Shown: positions 51,867 to 60,597, counted from the stretch's first letter. The stretch: 64,000 bases of DNA from Sphingomonas gellani (GCF_900110035.1 NZ_FOCF01000006.1:124001-188000), one strand, 5' to 3'. Notes: generated by a model not told the origin, from the sequence alone. Numbers and translations: made by a program.

Positions 51867-52088
51867 TCAGATGAAGCCGCCGCCGAGCGACAGGCGGATG
51901 GCGAAGATCACGATCAGCACTAGGTTCAGGTTGCGCCCCGCATTGCGCCGGGACAGCGCCCCCAGCGCCGCGCCGACCACCGCGATCGGGATCACGAACC
52001 AATATCCCCAGGCAAGAAACGGCAGAAACGGCACAATTCCCAGCACCAGGGCGAACAGACCGATCAGGATCGAAATTACGTTGAACAT
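51867..52088 (-). CDS. Small membrane protein, 73 residues
   Basis: Two or three hydrophobic helices (FNVISILIGLFALVLGIVPF, GYWFVIPIAVVGAALGAL and LVLIVIFAIRLSLGGG) with a basic loop between the last two (SRRNAGRN) suggest an inner-membrane protein. No domain is recognised. The start ATG at 52088 has no strong ribosome site visible. Related small hydrophobic proteins are widespread in sphingomonads but lack a known function. Confidence 0.6.
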   Translation of the reverse strand: MFNVISILIGLFALVLGIVPFLPFLAWGYWFVIPIAVVGAALGALSRRNAGRNLNLVLIVIFAIRLSLGGGFI

Positions 52089-52186
52089 GGAGACACCATG
52101 GCCACGACCCGGCGCGCATGCAACGCTCCACCGCCGACGTCAGTCGTCAACCCGACCTTAAATTCCCGTCTGGTAATATCCGCGGC

Positions 52187-52957
52187 GTGGATCGCTCCTC
52201 ATTCTTCAGCGCGGGCCGGTGCGCCGTCGCAACGACCCTGCTGCTGCTAGCCGGATGCAGTGGCGGCGGTAGCGTTTTCTCAGGGGAAAAGGACGACAGG
52301 CGGCTGGCCGACCCGGCGGTCGCGGCGGCGATCAACGCGCCGATCCTGACCGATCCCGGCCTGCAGCAATGGGCCAATGCCGACACGATCCGCCCGCCAA
52401 CCATGCCAGACCTCCTGTCCGTTCCGCCCGACGAACTGGGAGCGACCAGACCGGATCGCCTGCCAGCGGCCGCGCCGACACGCGGCGGCGGCTGTCCCGA
52501 ATGCGACGCGGCGTCGGACGCGCTCACCCTGACGGCGCTTGCGGCGCGACAGACGGACGCCCGGATATCGGCATGCGCCGCCGGGCTGCGCTACGCGACC
52601 GAGTGGGCGAACGAGCTGCCGGCTTCGCTTCTGCCGCCGGTGGCGCGGGTGACGGAGGCAGCCGGCAACGACGACGCGTCCTGCCATCTGCGTGCGGTGA
52701 CCTTGGCCGCCAGCGCTTCGCCCGACCGCGCGGTGGACGCGATGTTCGCCGCGATGATCGCGGGCGGTTATGCGCCCGAGCACTGGCGCGGTGGTACGGC
52801 TCATCTGCTGCGCGGCCGGCGTGGCGATGCGACCCTCACCGCCTATGTCACGGGTGACGACGATGGCGGCAGCGACATTCGCCTGTTGTTCACGCAGGCG
52901 CCTGTTGTTCACGCAGGGCTGAACGCTGGCCCCTGCCCTCAGGGCCATTGCCGCTGA
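52187..52957 (+). CDS. Lipoprotein of unknown function with duplication-altered C-terminus
   Basis: The protein has a lipoprotein signal, LLLLAGC with Cys at residue 24 from the GTG at 52187, and then an acidic, Pro-rich region, a CPEC pair and a helical domain with further cysteines. An in-frame ATG at 52118 would place 23 extra residues ahead of the signal and is less likely. The last part of the gene contains a perfect 19-bp tandem duplication that shifts the frame and replaces what would have been a TQG-stop end. The function is unknown. Confidence 0.6.
   Translation: MDRSSFFSAGRCAVATTLLLLAGCSGGGSVFSGEKDDRRLADPAVAAAINAPILTDPGLQQWANADTIRPPTMPDLLSVPPDELGATRPDRLPAAAPTRGGGCPECDAASDALTLTALAARQTDARISACAAGLRYATEWANELPASLLPPVARVTEAAGNDDASCHLRAVTLAASASPDRAVDAMFAAMIAGGYAPEHWRGGTAHLLRGRRGDATLTAYVTGDDDGGSDIRLLFTQAPVVHAGLNAGPCPQGHCR
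52880..52917 (+). repeat. Perfect 19-bp tandem duplication in the lipoprotein gene
   Basis: Two identical 19-bp units, CGCCTGTTGTTCACGCAGG, lie head to tail at 52880-52898 and 52899-52917. Because 19 is not a multiple of three, the second copy is read in another frame. Removing one copy gives DIRLLFTQG followed directly by TGA. Confidence 0.95.
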
Positions 52958-52982
52958 CCGCCCCGCGGCCTAGGGCTGTGCG

Positions 52983-53372
52983 ATGCAGGCGCTTCTTTAT
53001 GTGATGCTCGGCGGCGCGATCGGATCAGGGGCGCGCCACCTTGTCGGCCGGGCCATGCTCGGCTGGCTGGGCACCGGCTTTCCCTTCGGCACATTGACGG
53101 TGAACTTGGTCGGCGGGCTGTTGATGGGCTTGCTCGCGGGAACGCTGGCGCGTGCCGGCGGCGCGGGGGAGGCATGGCGCCTGTTCCTGGCGGTCGGCGT
53201 GTTGGGCGGGTTCACCACCTTTTCCTCGTTCTCCCTCGACGTGGTGCTGATGTGGCAGCGCGGCGAGGCGTCGGCCGCGGCGATCTATCTGCTCGCCTCC
53301 GTCACGGGCGCGATCGCAGCGCTGGCCGCCGGCCTGTGGATCGCCTCCGCCGCGACGCGGGTGGCGGCATGA
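52983..53372 (+). CDS. crcB: Fluoride channel CrcB/Fluc
   Basis: The 129-residue protein has four membrane segments with GGAIGSGARHLVGR, TLTVNLVGGLLMG and LGGFTTFSSFSLD, the defining motifs of Fluc fluoride channels. Two copies assemble as an antiparallel dimer. I see no fluoride riboswitch ahead of it. Its stop overlaps the start of the pseudouridine synthase gene by four bases, as is common in this group. Confidence 0.93.
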   Translation: MQALLYVMLGGAIGSGARHLVGRAMLGWLGTGFPFGTLTVNLVGGLLMGLLAGTLARAGGAGEAWRLFLAVGVLGGFTTFSSFSLDVVLMWQRGEASAAAIYLLASVTGAIAALAAGLWIASAATRVAA

Positions 53373-54457
53373 GCGACACCGTGCGCCAGTTCACCGTCGC
53401 CGAGGACGATGACGGAATTCGCGTCGACCGCTGGTTCAAGCGGCACCTGCCGGACACCAGCTTCACCCTTGTCGCCAAATGGGCGCGCACCGGGCAGCTG
53501 CGCCTCGACGGTGCGCGGGTCGGACCGGGCGACCGGATCGAGACGGGCCAGGTGCTGCGCGTCCCTCCGGCCGAAGCGGCGCCTGCCGCCACGGCCCGTC
53601 CCCAGCGTCAGCGCCCGCCCCTGACGGAGGACGAGGCTGCGTTCGCGCGCGACATGGTGATCCACAAGGACAACGCCGCGCTGGTGCTGAACAAGCCGCC
53701 GGGCCTGGCGACGCAGGGCGGCACCAAGACGACCGCGCATGTCGACGGCCTGCTTGATGCCGTGCAGTTCGAGGCGGAGGGCCGGCCCAAGCTGGTCCAC
53801 CGGCTGGACAAGGACACGTCGGGCGCGCTGCTCGTCGCGCGATCCGCGCGTGCGGCGGCGTTCTTCGCCAAGACATTCTCCGGCCGCACCGCCAAGAAGG
53901 TGTATTGGGCGCTGGTGGTCGGCGTGCCCTCGATCGACGACGGCACCATCGAACTGCCGATCGCCAAGCAGCCGGGCACCGGCGGCGAAAAGATGCATGT
54001 CGACGAGGCGGAGGGTCAGGCCGCACGCTCCCGCTACCGCGTCATAGAACGCGCCGGCAATCGCGCCGCATGGGTGGAGCTGCAACCCTTTACCGGCCGC
54101 ACGCACCAGCTGCGCGTCCACATGGCCGCGATCGGCCATCCCATCGTCGGGGACGGCAAATATGGCGGCCCGGCGGCGTTCCTGACGGGCGGCATCAGTC
54201 GCAAGATGCACCTTCATTCGCGGCGCATCCGGGTCGATCATCCCGATACGGGCCCCATCGATGTCGAGGCGGAGCTGCCGACCCATTTCGCCGAAAGCCT
54301 GGCCAGCCTGGGATTCGACCGGATGCTGGGCGACCAGATGCCGATCGATGATTTCACCCCGCCCACCCGCGCCGACAAGAAGCAGGCGGCGCGCGCCCAT
54401 GCCAAGGATGTGCGCAAGGCGCGGCGCGGCGAGCGGCGGAGCCGGACGCGGCGCTGA
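53369..54457 (+). CDS. RluA-family 23S rRNA pseudouridine synthase (RluC-like)
   Basis: The 362-residue enzyme has an N-terminal S4-like domain (about residues 10-70), the catalytic HRLDKDTSGALLVARS with Asp at about 147, and TGRTHQLRVHMAAIGHPIVGD. The C-terminus is a basic tail (KKQAARAHAKDVRKARRGER). It most likely modifies 23S rRNA like RluC. It starts four bases before the crcB stop. Confidence 0.9.
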   Translation: MSDTVRQFTVAEDDDGIRVDRWFKRHLPDTSFTLVAKWARTGQLRLDGARVGPGDRIETGQVLRVPPAEAAPAATARPQRQRPPLTEDEAAFARDMVIHKDNAALVLNKPPGLATQGGTKTTAHVDGLLDAVQFEAEGRPKLVHRLDKDTSGALLVARSARAAAFFAKTFSGRTAKKVYWALVVGVPSIDDGTIELPIAKQPGTGGEKMHVDEAEGQAARSRYRVIERAGNRAAWVELQPFTGRTHQLRVHMAAIGHPIVGDGKYGGPAAFLTGGISRKMHLHSRRIRVDHPDTGPIDVEAELPTHFAESLASLGFDRMLGDQMPIDDFTPPTRADKKQAARAHAKDVRKARRGERRSRTRR

Positions 54458-54608
54458 ACCAGGCCGGCCGCTACGATGCGGCCGGGGCGGTGGAAGGCTT
54501 CAGGAGCCGAGAGCCATTCGACTCGGCGTGGGCTCTGCAAGGGTTTCCGCACCGCGCCTCAGCCACAGTGGCGCTACCGCCCGGTCACGTGCAGGCTTGC
54601 CGACCCGG

Positions 54609-54797
54609 TCAGGCGATCGCCATGACGGCGGCCTTCCCCATCAACAGCACGGATGCGCTGGCCGACATGCCGAACAGGACATAGCCGACCCGCTCCAGCA
54701 TCATCGGGTTCGGCCGCTGCAATCGCCGGTTGTGCGACGCCCCCGACAGCACGAAACTGGTCAGCAGACCATAGGTGAACATCGCCACGCCGACCAT
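54609..54797 (-). CDS. Small membrane protein, 62 residues
   Basis: Two hydrophobic helices flank a basic loop (SGASHNRRLQRPNP). The ATG at 54797 has AAGGGG eight bases upstream, which supports translation; the frame continues two codons further to a GTG. An AT-rich TTTAAAGC-type stretch lies upstream. No domain is recognised and no partner gene is adjacent. Confidence 0.6.
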   Translation of the reverse strand: MVGVAMFTYGLLTSFVLSGASHNRRLQRPNPMMLERVGYVLFGMSASASVLLMGKAAVMAIA

Positions 54798-54990
54798 AAC
54801 CACACCCCTTGCAAACTCCGACGGCCACTCCCCCGTTCGGTCGGCACGTCGTCGGGATTAACCATAGAAGCTGCCTTGCTTTAAAAGAGTTAACGGCACG
54901 CGGTTGCGAACCGCAGCCGCTCCACCAAGGGCAGCGTGCGCAGCAAGCAGCCGCTTCCCCCCGCTCCCCGGACGCCGTAATGCGCCCGTG

Positions 54991-55653
54991 ATGACCGTAA
55001 AACTCGCCCTGTTCGACTGCGACGGCACGCTGGTCGACAGCCAGGCCAATATCTGCCGCGCGATGGAGAATGCCTTTACCCAGCATGCGCTCCCCACGCC
55101 CGATCGCGCCGCCGTGCGGCGCATCGTCGGCCTGAGCCTGCCGGAGGCGATGGGGGCGCTGTTGCCGGATGCGTCCACGGAACTGCACCGCGACCTTGCC
55201 GAAAGCTACAAGCGGACGTTCCGCGCCATGCGCGACGACGGCACACTGGATGCGGAGCCGCTGTTCGACGGCGTCGCGGCGACGCTGCGCAGCCTGCGCG
55301 ACGACGGCTGGGTTCTGGGAGTCGCGACCGGGAAGTCGGATCGCGGGCTTGCCCATATCCTCGATCATCATGGGATGACCGACCTGTTCGTGACCCTGCA
55401 AACGGCGGACCGGCACCCGTCGAAACCCGATCCGGCGATGGTGTTCGCCGGCATGGCAGAGGCCGGCGCATCCCCATCCACCACGGCGATGATCGGCGAC
55501 ACCAGCTTCGACATGGCGATGGGCCGCGCGTCCGGCGCGCGCACGGTGGGTGTCGCCTGGGGCTATCACACGGTCGGCGAGTTGATGGCCGCGGGCGCGG
55601 ATGTCGTGGCCGAACACGCGATGCAACTGCCCGGACTGGTGGCGCGGCCATGA
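54991..55653 (+). CDS. HAD-superfamily phosphatase (phosphoglycolate phosphatase-like)
   Basis: The 220-residue HAD hydrolase has motif I LALFDCDGTLVDSQ (nucleophile Asp9, Asp11), motif II GVATGKSDRG, a lysine in PSKPDPAMV and motif III MIGDTSFDMAMGRASG. The helical cap between motifs I and II places it with Gph/PpaX phosphatases. The substrate is not determined. It is followed by a small membrane protein and ATP12 in overlapping order. Confidence 0.88.
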   Translation: MTVKLALFDCDGTLVDSQANICRAMENAFTQHALPTPDRAAVRRIVGLSLPEAMGALLPDASTELHRDLAESYKRTFRAMRDDGTLDAEPLFDGVAATLRSLRDDGWVLGVATGKSDRGLAHILDHHGMTDLFVTLQTADRHPSKPDPAMVFAGMAEAGASPSTTAMIGDTSFDMAMGRASGARTVGVAWGYHTVGELMAAGADVVAEHAMQLPGLVARP

Positions 55654-55862
55654 GCACCAACGAAACGGTCGCCTTTCAGCGCTGGCTGCTGCTGACCCTG
55701 GCGCGGATCGTACCGGCGGCGGGCGCGGTGCTGGGCGTGGTGCTGGCCGGACGCGCCGTCGACATGCCGACCAAGCTGTTGGGGGTGGGCATCGTCGTGT
55801 CGGCGCTGCTTGTCCTCGCCACCCTGCCCCGCCATCTGGCCCGGCGTTGGAGGTCGCGGTGA
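55650..55862 (+). CDS. Small two-helix membrane protein, 70 residues
   Basis: Two hydrophobic helices (about residues 17-33 and 42-58) end in a basic tail RHLARRWRSR. It overlaps the HAD gene by four bases (ATGA) and the ATP12 gene by four bases (GTGA), so it is clearly a translated member of this operon. No domain is recognised. A link to F1F0 assembly is possible only through its ATP12 neighbour. Confidence 0.75.
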   Translation: MSTNETVAFQRWLLLTLARIVPAAGAVLGVVLAGRAVDMPTKLLGVGIVVSALLVLATLPRHLARRWRSR

Positions 55863-56542
55863 AGCGGTTCTGGACGCAGGTTGCGGTCGACGCGTCGCGC
55901 GGTATCACGCTGGACGGCCGTCCTGTACGGACACCCGGCCGCATGCCGCTCACCCTGCCGACCGACGCGCTGGCCAAGGCTGTCGCGGAGGAATGGCGCG
56001 CGGTCGGTGAGACCCTCGATCCGCGCGCGATGCCGCTGACCGGGCTGGCCAACGCCGCGATCGATTGGATCGCCCCCGACCCGGAGCGGTTCGCGGCCGA
56101 TCTGGCCCGCTATGGCGAAAGCGACCTGCTCTGCTACCGCGCCGACGCGCCGGATCCGCTTGTCGCGCGGCAAGCGGCGGCATGGGACCCGGTGCTGGAT
56201 TGGGTGCGGACGCGCTACGACGTCCATGTCGACACCGTCACCGGCATGATCCACCGGGCACAGCCGGCGGCGACGCTGAACCGGCTGGGAGACGCCGTGA
56301 TCCGTCAGGATGCATTCACACTCGCCGGGCTCTCGCCGGTGGTGACCCTGACCGGGTCGCTGCTTCTCGCCTTGGCCGTGCTGGAACAGGCGATCGACGC
56401 AGACGCGGCATGGAGCGCGGCGCATGTCGATGAGGATTGGCAGGCGGACCAATGGGGCGAGGACACGCTCGCCCGCCAGACACGCGAAACGCGCCGCCGC
56501 GAGTTCAACGCAGCGACGCGATTTCTAAAACTGCTCCGCTAG
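55859..56542 (+). CDS. ATP12-family F1-ATPase assembly chaperone
   Basis: The 227-residue protein starts with GTG 55859 after GGAGG and has KRFWTQVAVDASRGITLDGRPVRTP at the N-terminus, EEWRAVGETLDPRAMPLTGLANAAID, YGESDLLCYRA and a C-terminal EFNAATRFLKLL. This is the ATP12 pattern shared by mitochondria and alphaproteobacteria. It probably helps to assemble the alpha subunit of F1. It is the last gene of the run rluC-like, HAD, small membrane protein, ATP12. Confidence 0.93.
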   Translation: MKRFWTQVAVDASRGITLDGRPVRTPGRMPLTLPTDALAKAVAEEWRAVGETLDPRAMPLTGLANAAIDWIAPDPERFAADLARYGESDLLCYRADAPDPLVARQAAAWDPVLDWVRTRYDVHVDTVTGMIHRAQPAATLNRLGDAVIRQDAFTLAGLSPVVTLTGSLLLALAVLEQAIDADAAWSAAHVDEDWQADQWGEDTLARQTRETRRREFNAATRFLKLLR

Positions 56543-56586
56543 GGCGCGGTCCGGCCGAAGCCGACGCACCCTAGTCGGAGACAGGA

Positions 56587-56844
56587 TCAGTTGCTGTTGG
56601 AGTCGTCGTCGTCGTCGACGGCGATGATGATGCCACCCGCAACGATCGCCGCACCCAGCACCAGGGCGATGATCGAACCCGGAGCCGCCAGCTTGTCGCC
56701 ACGGCTGGACGAACCGGCGCGGACCGACGAACCGACCGACAGCTTCGCGGCGGGGTTCACGTCGGCCGTCGGGGCCGGAGCGGCCATCACGGGAGCCGCA
56801 GTCAGTACAATCGCGGCAGTCGCAGAGGCAATCTTCTTCAGCAT
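56587..56844 (-). CDS. Secreted/membrane protein with acidic tail, 85 residues
   Basis: The product has a signal peptide (cleavage near VMAA, about residue 21), a Ser/Gly-rich middle, one hydrophobic helix (GSIIALVLGAAIVAGGIIIA) and a poly-Asp tail DDDDDSNSN. The ATG at 56844 is preceded by GAAGGGAACGAG. No domain is recognised. The combination of membrane helix plus acidic tail is common in sphingomonad secreted small proteins of unknown role. Confidence 0.65.
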   Translation of the reverse strand: MLKKIASATAAIVLTAAPVMAAPAPTADVNPAAKLSVGSSVRAGSSSRGDKLAAPGSIIALVLGAAIVAGGIIIAVDDDDDSNSN

Positions 56845-57007
56845 AGTCTCGTTCCCTTCAAACTTGTGCACCGCAACGCAACACATATTGTCATGTTCCG
56901 CGCCTAGGTATTTCGCACAAATGTGCGACATCTCGGCATCACCGCCGCATTTTCGCCGGTGTTGGCCAGCAGATCATACGGTCTCAGCGTAGCATCGCGT
57001 CACGATC

Positions 57008-57319
57008 TTGTTGTTGGCGATCGCATCGCAGGCCGCCGTCACTGCCGAGAAGCGCGGCGCACCAGAGCGAATCGGCCTCTTGGCCCCGTCCGCGAAAGAC
57101 TGCGCTGCCGCTGCGGCGGACGAGGTGGTGGTCTGCGCCCCCGACGATCCGATGCGCTTCCGCATCAAGTCCCTGCCGCCCCCACGACCGAAAGCACCGG
57201 TGCGTGCAGAAACGACGCTGGTCGGCCAGGTCAAAGGCTCGGTGACCGCCGATCAGCAGACGATGCCCGACGGCATGATCAGCCGCCGCGCGATGGTGAA
57301 CCTGACCCTGCCCTTCTGA
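57008..57319 (+). CDS. Probable secreted protein of unknown function
   Basis: The frame has only TTG codons as possible starts (57008, 57011 or 57014) and no ATG or GTG before the hydrophobic N-terminus. After it come a DC pair (SAKDCAAA) and EVVVCAPDD, a Pro-rich LPPPRPKAP, and the end MVNLTLPF. This two-cysteine plus terminal beta-like sequence resembles small secreted sphingomonad proteins. Without a good start signal the call is tentative. Confidence 0.4.
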   Translation: MLLAIASQAAVTAEKRGAPERIGLLAPSAKDCAAAAADEVVVCAPDDPMRFRIKSLPPPRPKAPVRAETTLVGQVKGSVTADQQTMPDGMISRRAMVNLTLPF

Positions 57320-57341
57320 CCGAACCCTGCCCTCCTGACCA
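57304..57341 (+). repeat. Imperfect 19-bp tandem repeat at a stop codon
   Basis: Two adjacent 19-bp units beginning ACCCTGCCC and ending CTGACC-x-A differ at two positions. The first unit contains the stop codon of the upstream small gene; the second lies after it. Confidence 0.7.
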
Positions 57342-57354
57342 AACGGCTGAGCGG

Positions 57355-58047
57355 TCAGCGTGTCAGGCGGCGGATGAAGCCGATCAGCCCTGTCTGGCGC
57401 GACCGCTTCAGACGTTCGGCGCACAGGATGGTGCGCACGCCCGAAAAGCACCGCTCCACATCGTCGTTGACCAGGACATAATCATACCCGTCCCAGTGGC
57501 TGACCTCGTTGGCGGCGCGGGCCATGCGCGCCTCGATCACCGCCTCCGAATCGGTTGCCCGACCCGACAGGCGCCGGCGCAGTTCCTCCATCGATGGAGG
57601 GAAGATGAAGACGCGCACCACATCGCCGCCCGCGATCTGGAACAGCTGTTGCGCGCCCTGCCAGTCGATGTCGAACAACACGTCCTTGCCGGCCGCCAGC
57701 ATCGATTCCACCTGCGCGCGCGGCGTGCCGTAGCGATGGCCGAAGACGTGCGCCCATTCCAGGAACTCGTCCGCCGCCGCCATGCGCCGGAATTCCTCCA
57801 GGTCGACGAAATGATAATCGCGCCCCTCGACCTCACCCGGGCGCATCGGCCGGGTCGTCGCGGATACCGACATGGCCAGGTCCGGGTCGGCGGCCAGCAG
57901 CTTGCGCGCGATGGTCGACTTGCCCGCACCCGATGGCGAGGACAGCACGAACAACATGCCGCGGCGTTTGAAGCCATGGGCATCGGCGCCATGAGGATCA
58001 GACCCGTGGGGATCCGGCTGGAGGTCGGGCTGGGCGGGAGCGTCCAT
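57355..58047 (-). CDS. gmk: Guanylate kinase
   Basis: Gmk phosphorylates GMP to GDP. It shows GMLFVLSSPSGAGKSTIA (P-loop), SATTRPMRPGEVEGRDYHF and the GMP-binding segment, and FPPSMEELRRRL. With the ATG at 58047 it is 230 residues and has a 30-residue His/Pro/Asp-rich N-terminus (DPHGSDPHGADAHG) that the family normally lacks. An internal ATG at 57957 would give MLFVLSS at the start and free the gap to the divergent DUF2585 gene for promoters. The enzyme call is firm; the start is not. Confidence 0.9.
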   Translation of the reverse strand: MDAPAQPDLQPDPHGSDPHGADAHGFKRRGMLFVLSSPSGAGKSTIARKLLAADPDLAMSVSATTRPMRPGEVEGRDYHFVDLEEFRRMAAADEFLEWAHVFGHRYGTPRAQVESMLAAGKDVLFDIDWQGAQQLFQIAGGDVVRVFIFPPSMEELRRRLSGRATDSEAVIEARMARAANEVSHWDGYDYVLVNDDVERCFSGVRTILCAERLKRSRQTGLIGFIRRLTR

Positions 58048-58066
58048 GCGCGCTAGTGGGGGTGCG

Positions 58067-58648
58067 ATGGGGCGGGCGTCAAGCATCGGCGAGCGTGTCG
58101 CGGCGAAAAGTGCATGGCTGATCGCCGCCATCGTCATGCTCGCCGCCCTGGGCTTGCTGGTGGAGGGACGCCCCCCGATCTGTCCGTGCGGCACGGTGAA
58201 GCTGTGGCACGGCACCGTGCAATCGGCCGAGAACAGCCAGCAACTGCTCGACTGGTACAGCCTCAGCCACGTGGTCCACGGCCTGCTCTTCTATGCGGCG
58301 GGGTGGATGGTGCTGAGGCGCTGGCCGCCCGCTGCCCGCCTGACCCTCGCGGTACTGATCGAGGCGGGTTGGGAAGTGCTGGAGAATTCACCGATCATCA
58401 TCGACCGCTATCGTGCGGTGACGCTGGCTTGGGGCTATGCCGGCGACAGCATCGTCAATTCCATGGCCGACATCACCTGCATGGCGGCAGGTTTCCTGAT
58501 CGCACGCCGACTGCCGCCATGGGGCACCGTCGCGCTCGGCGTCGCGCTGGAACTGATCGCCCTTGCGGCGATCCGCGACAATCTGACACTCAACCTGTTG
58601 ATGCTGATCCACCCGGTCGATGCGATCCGGGTGTGGCAGGCGGGTTAG
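58067..58648 (+). CDS. DUF2585 membrane protein
   Basis: The protein has about five membrane segments, a CPCGTVKLWHG motif after the first one, and QQLLDWYSLSHVVHGLLFY, EAGWEVLENSPIIIDRYR and GYAGDSIVNSMADI, which define DUF2585. Conserved His, Glu and Asp in the membrane core suggest an enzyme, but none is known. ATG 58067 is preceded by GGGGGTG; an ATG at 58046 in the same frame would overlap the gmk start. Confidence 0.82.
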   Translation: MGRASSIGERVAAKSAWLIAAIVMLAALGLLVEGRPPICPCGTVKLWHGTVQSAENSQQLLDWYSLSHVVHGLLFYAAGWMVLRRWPPAARLTLAVLIEAGWEVLENSPIIIDRYRAVTLAWGYAGDSIVNSMADITCMAAGFLIARRLPPWGTVALGVALELIALAAIRDNLTLNLLMLIHPVDAIRVWQAG

Positions 58649-58845
58649 CGGGTCGTGCGCGCCTCCCGCCGACGATCATAGGCCTTCTTCGCGACATAGC
58701 CGCCGCCGAGCAGCAGGCCGAGCGGCCCCATGCGCCGCATCGCGCCGACCGCGAGTGCGCCGACCAGGGCACCCCTGGCCCCACCACCGCCCTCGCAACG
58801 GTCCAACTCACGCCCGACCAGCGCGCCGATCACCTTGCCGATCAT
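58645..58845 (-). CDS. Small Gly-rich membrane-associated protein, 66 residues
   Basis: The N-terminal MIGKVIGALVGRELDR and central GARGALVGALAVGA and GLLLGGGYVAKKA stretches are Gly/Ala helices of glycine-zipper character, and the tail is basic. The ATG overlaps the stop of the upstream small gene by four bases. The function is unknown. The end overlaps the DUF2585 gene tail by four bases. Confidence 0.6.
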   Translation of the reverse strand: MIGKVIGALVGRELDRCEGGGGARGALVGALAVGAMRRMGPLGLLLGGGYVAKKAYDRRREARTTR

Positions 58846-59054
58846 TGCTGCACCTCTCCGAACACACGATCCTTGAGCACGCCCGCGCCGCGCAACACCG
58901 CCCAGCCCACGGCGTAGGTCACCGCTATCGGCGCCACGACCTTCAGCACATTGGCCGCGATCGCGCCCTTGATCGCGCCGTCCGCCGCCGAATCGTCGCC
59001 GCTCATGCTGTCGATCGCGCCGCCGATCAGGGCGCCGATGGTGGTTGCACTCAC
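58842..59054 (-). CDS. Small membrane-associated protein, 70 residues
   Basis: The start is GTG 59054 with AAGGAG nine bases upstream. The N-terminal TTIGALIGGAIDSMSGDDSA is followed by a helix (NVLKVVAPIAVTYAVGWAVL). It is translationally coupled to the next small gene (ATGA). The pair share the IGxLIGG/IGALVG start pattern and may be distant paralogs. No known function. Confidence 0.6.
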   Translation of the reverse strand: MSATTIGALIGGAIDSMSGDDSAADGAIKGAIAANVLKVVAPIAVTYAVGWAVLRGAGVLKDRVFGEVQQ

Positions 59055-59181
59055 TGAAGCATACTCCTTTGGCAGCAAGACGCGGGAAGCGCGGGCGGAG
59101 TTCCCGTCATGGCGCAGCCGCCTCGTCCGACGGTCGCTCAACTGCCCCGGCCGGACCAACCGGCCTGGCGCCGCCTGCGCG

Positions 59182-60597
59182 CTAGCCCCGCTCGCCCAGC
59201 ATCGCCTCCGGCTTCACGATGCGGTCGAACGTCTCCGCATCGACCAGCCCCAGTTCCAGCCCCGCCTCCTTCAGCGTCTGCCCTGTCTGGTGCGCGTGCT
59301 TGGCGATCTTGGCCGCGTTGTCGTACCCGATCTCCGGCGCCAGCGCGGTGACCAGCATCAACGATCGGTCGACCAGCGCCTTGATGTTGTCGCGCCGGGC
59401 GATCGTCCCCTCCACCGTCCGCTCGGCAAAGCTTTCCATCCCGACCGACAGCAGCGCCACCGACCGCAGCACGTTCGCGCCGATCAGCGGCTTGAAGACG
59501 TTGAGTTCCATATGCCCCTGCATTCCGCCCGCGGTGACCGCGACGTTGTTGCCGATCACCTGCGCCGCGACCATGGTCAGCATCTCGCACTGGGTCGGAT
59601 TGACCTTTCCCGGCATGATCGAACTGCCCGGCTCGTTGGCGGGCAGTTCCAGCTCGCCCAGCCCCGATCGCGGCCCGCTGCCCAGCAGGCGGATGTCGTT
59701 GGCGATCTTGGTCAGCGCGACCGCCAGCACGTTCAGCGTCCCGTGCAGGTCGACCAGTCCGTCGTTCGACGCCAGCGCCTCGAACTTGTTGGGCGCGGTG
59801 ACGAACGGCAGGCCGGTCAGGTCCGCGATCTCGCTGGCCACGTCCTCCGCAAAGCCTGCCGGCGCGTTCAGGCCGGTACCGACCGCCGTGCCGCCCTGCG
59901 CCAGCGGCATGATGTTGCGCTCCAGCGTCCCTTCGATCCGCTTCTTCGCGTTCCAGATCTGCTGCGCATAGCCGGAGAATTCCTGCCCCAACGTCAGCGG
60001 CGTCGCGTCCTGCAGGTGGGTACGCCCGATCTTGACCAGATCGGCCCATTCCTTCGCCTTCGCATCCAGCGCGGCGTGCAGGCGGTCGAGTGCCGGATAA
60101 AGCTGCCGCGTAACCGCCAACGCCGCCGCGACGTGCAGCGCGGTGGGGAAGCTGTCGTTGGACGACTGCCCGCGATTGACGTCGTCATTGGGGTGAACCG
60201 GGCTCTTGCCGCCGCGCGTGCCGGTCATCGCCTCGTTGGCGCGGCCGGCGATGACCTCGTTGACGTTCATGTTCGACTGTGTGCCGCTGCCCGTCTGCCA
60301 GATGACAAGCGGGAACTGGTCGTCCAGCTTGGCCGCGGCGATCTCCGCCGCCGCCGCCTCGATCGCATCGGCCTTTGCGCTGTCCAGCCCGTGGCGGCGG
60401 TTTACCCGTGCGCATGCCTGTTTGACGATCGCCAGCGCATGGATGATGCCGATCGGCATCCGCTCGCGTTCGCCGAACGGGAAATTCTCCAGGCTGCGCT
60501 CGGTCTGCGCCCCCCAATAGGCCTGCGCGGGAACCTCGATCGGACCAATCGAGTCGGTTTCGGTGCGGGTGGCGGTGGTGGCGTCGGGCTGGGTCAT
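59182..60597 (-). CDS. fumC: Class II fumarase
   Basis: FumC interconverts fumarate and malate in the TCA cycle without an iron-sulfur cluster. The 471-residue enzyme has [20 protein letters not shown] at the N-terminus, [30 protein letters not shown] with the catalytic His, and the superfamily signature [13 protein letters not shown]. The ATG at 60597 gives the usual N-terminus; the frame runs further up without family similarity. Confidence 0.95.
   Translation of the reverse strand: MTQPDATTATRTETDSIGPIEVPAQAYWGAQTERSLENFPFGERERMPIGIIHALAIVKQACARVNRRHGLDSAKADAIEAAAAEIAAAKLDDQFPLVIWQTGSGTQSNMNVNEVIAGRANEAMTGTRGGKSPVHPNDDVNRGQSSNDSFPTALHVAAALAVTRQLYPALDRLHAALDAKAKEWADLVKIGRTHLQDATPLTLGQEFSGYAQQIWNAKKRIEGTLERNIMPLAQGGTAVGTGLNAPAGFAEDVASEIADLTGLPFVTAPNKFEALASNDGLVDLHGTLNVLAVALTKIANDIRLLGSGPRSGLGELELPANEPGSSIMPGKVNPTQCEMLTMVAAQVIGNNVAVTAGGMQGHMELNVFKPLIGANVLRSVALLSVGMESFAERTVEGTIARRDNIKALVDRSLMLVTALAPEIGYDNAAKIAKHAHQTGQTLKEAGLELGLVDAETFDRIVKPEAMLGERG

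Noticed and set aside
52958..52982. Fluoride riboswitch ahead of crcB
   Set aside because: The conserved crcB-motif RNA elements are not present in the short space before the gene.
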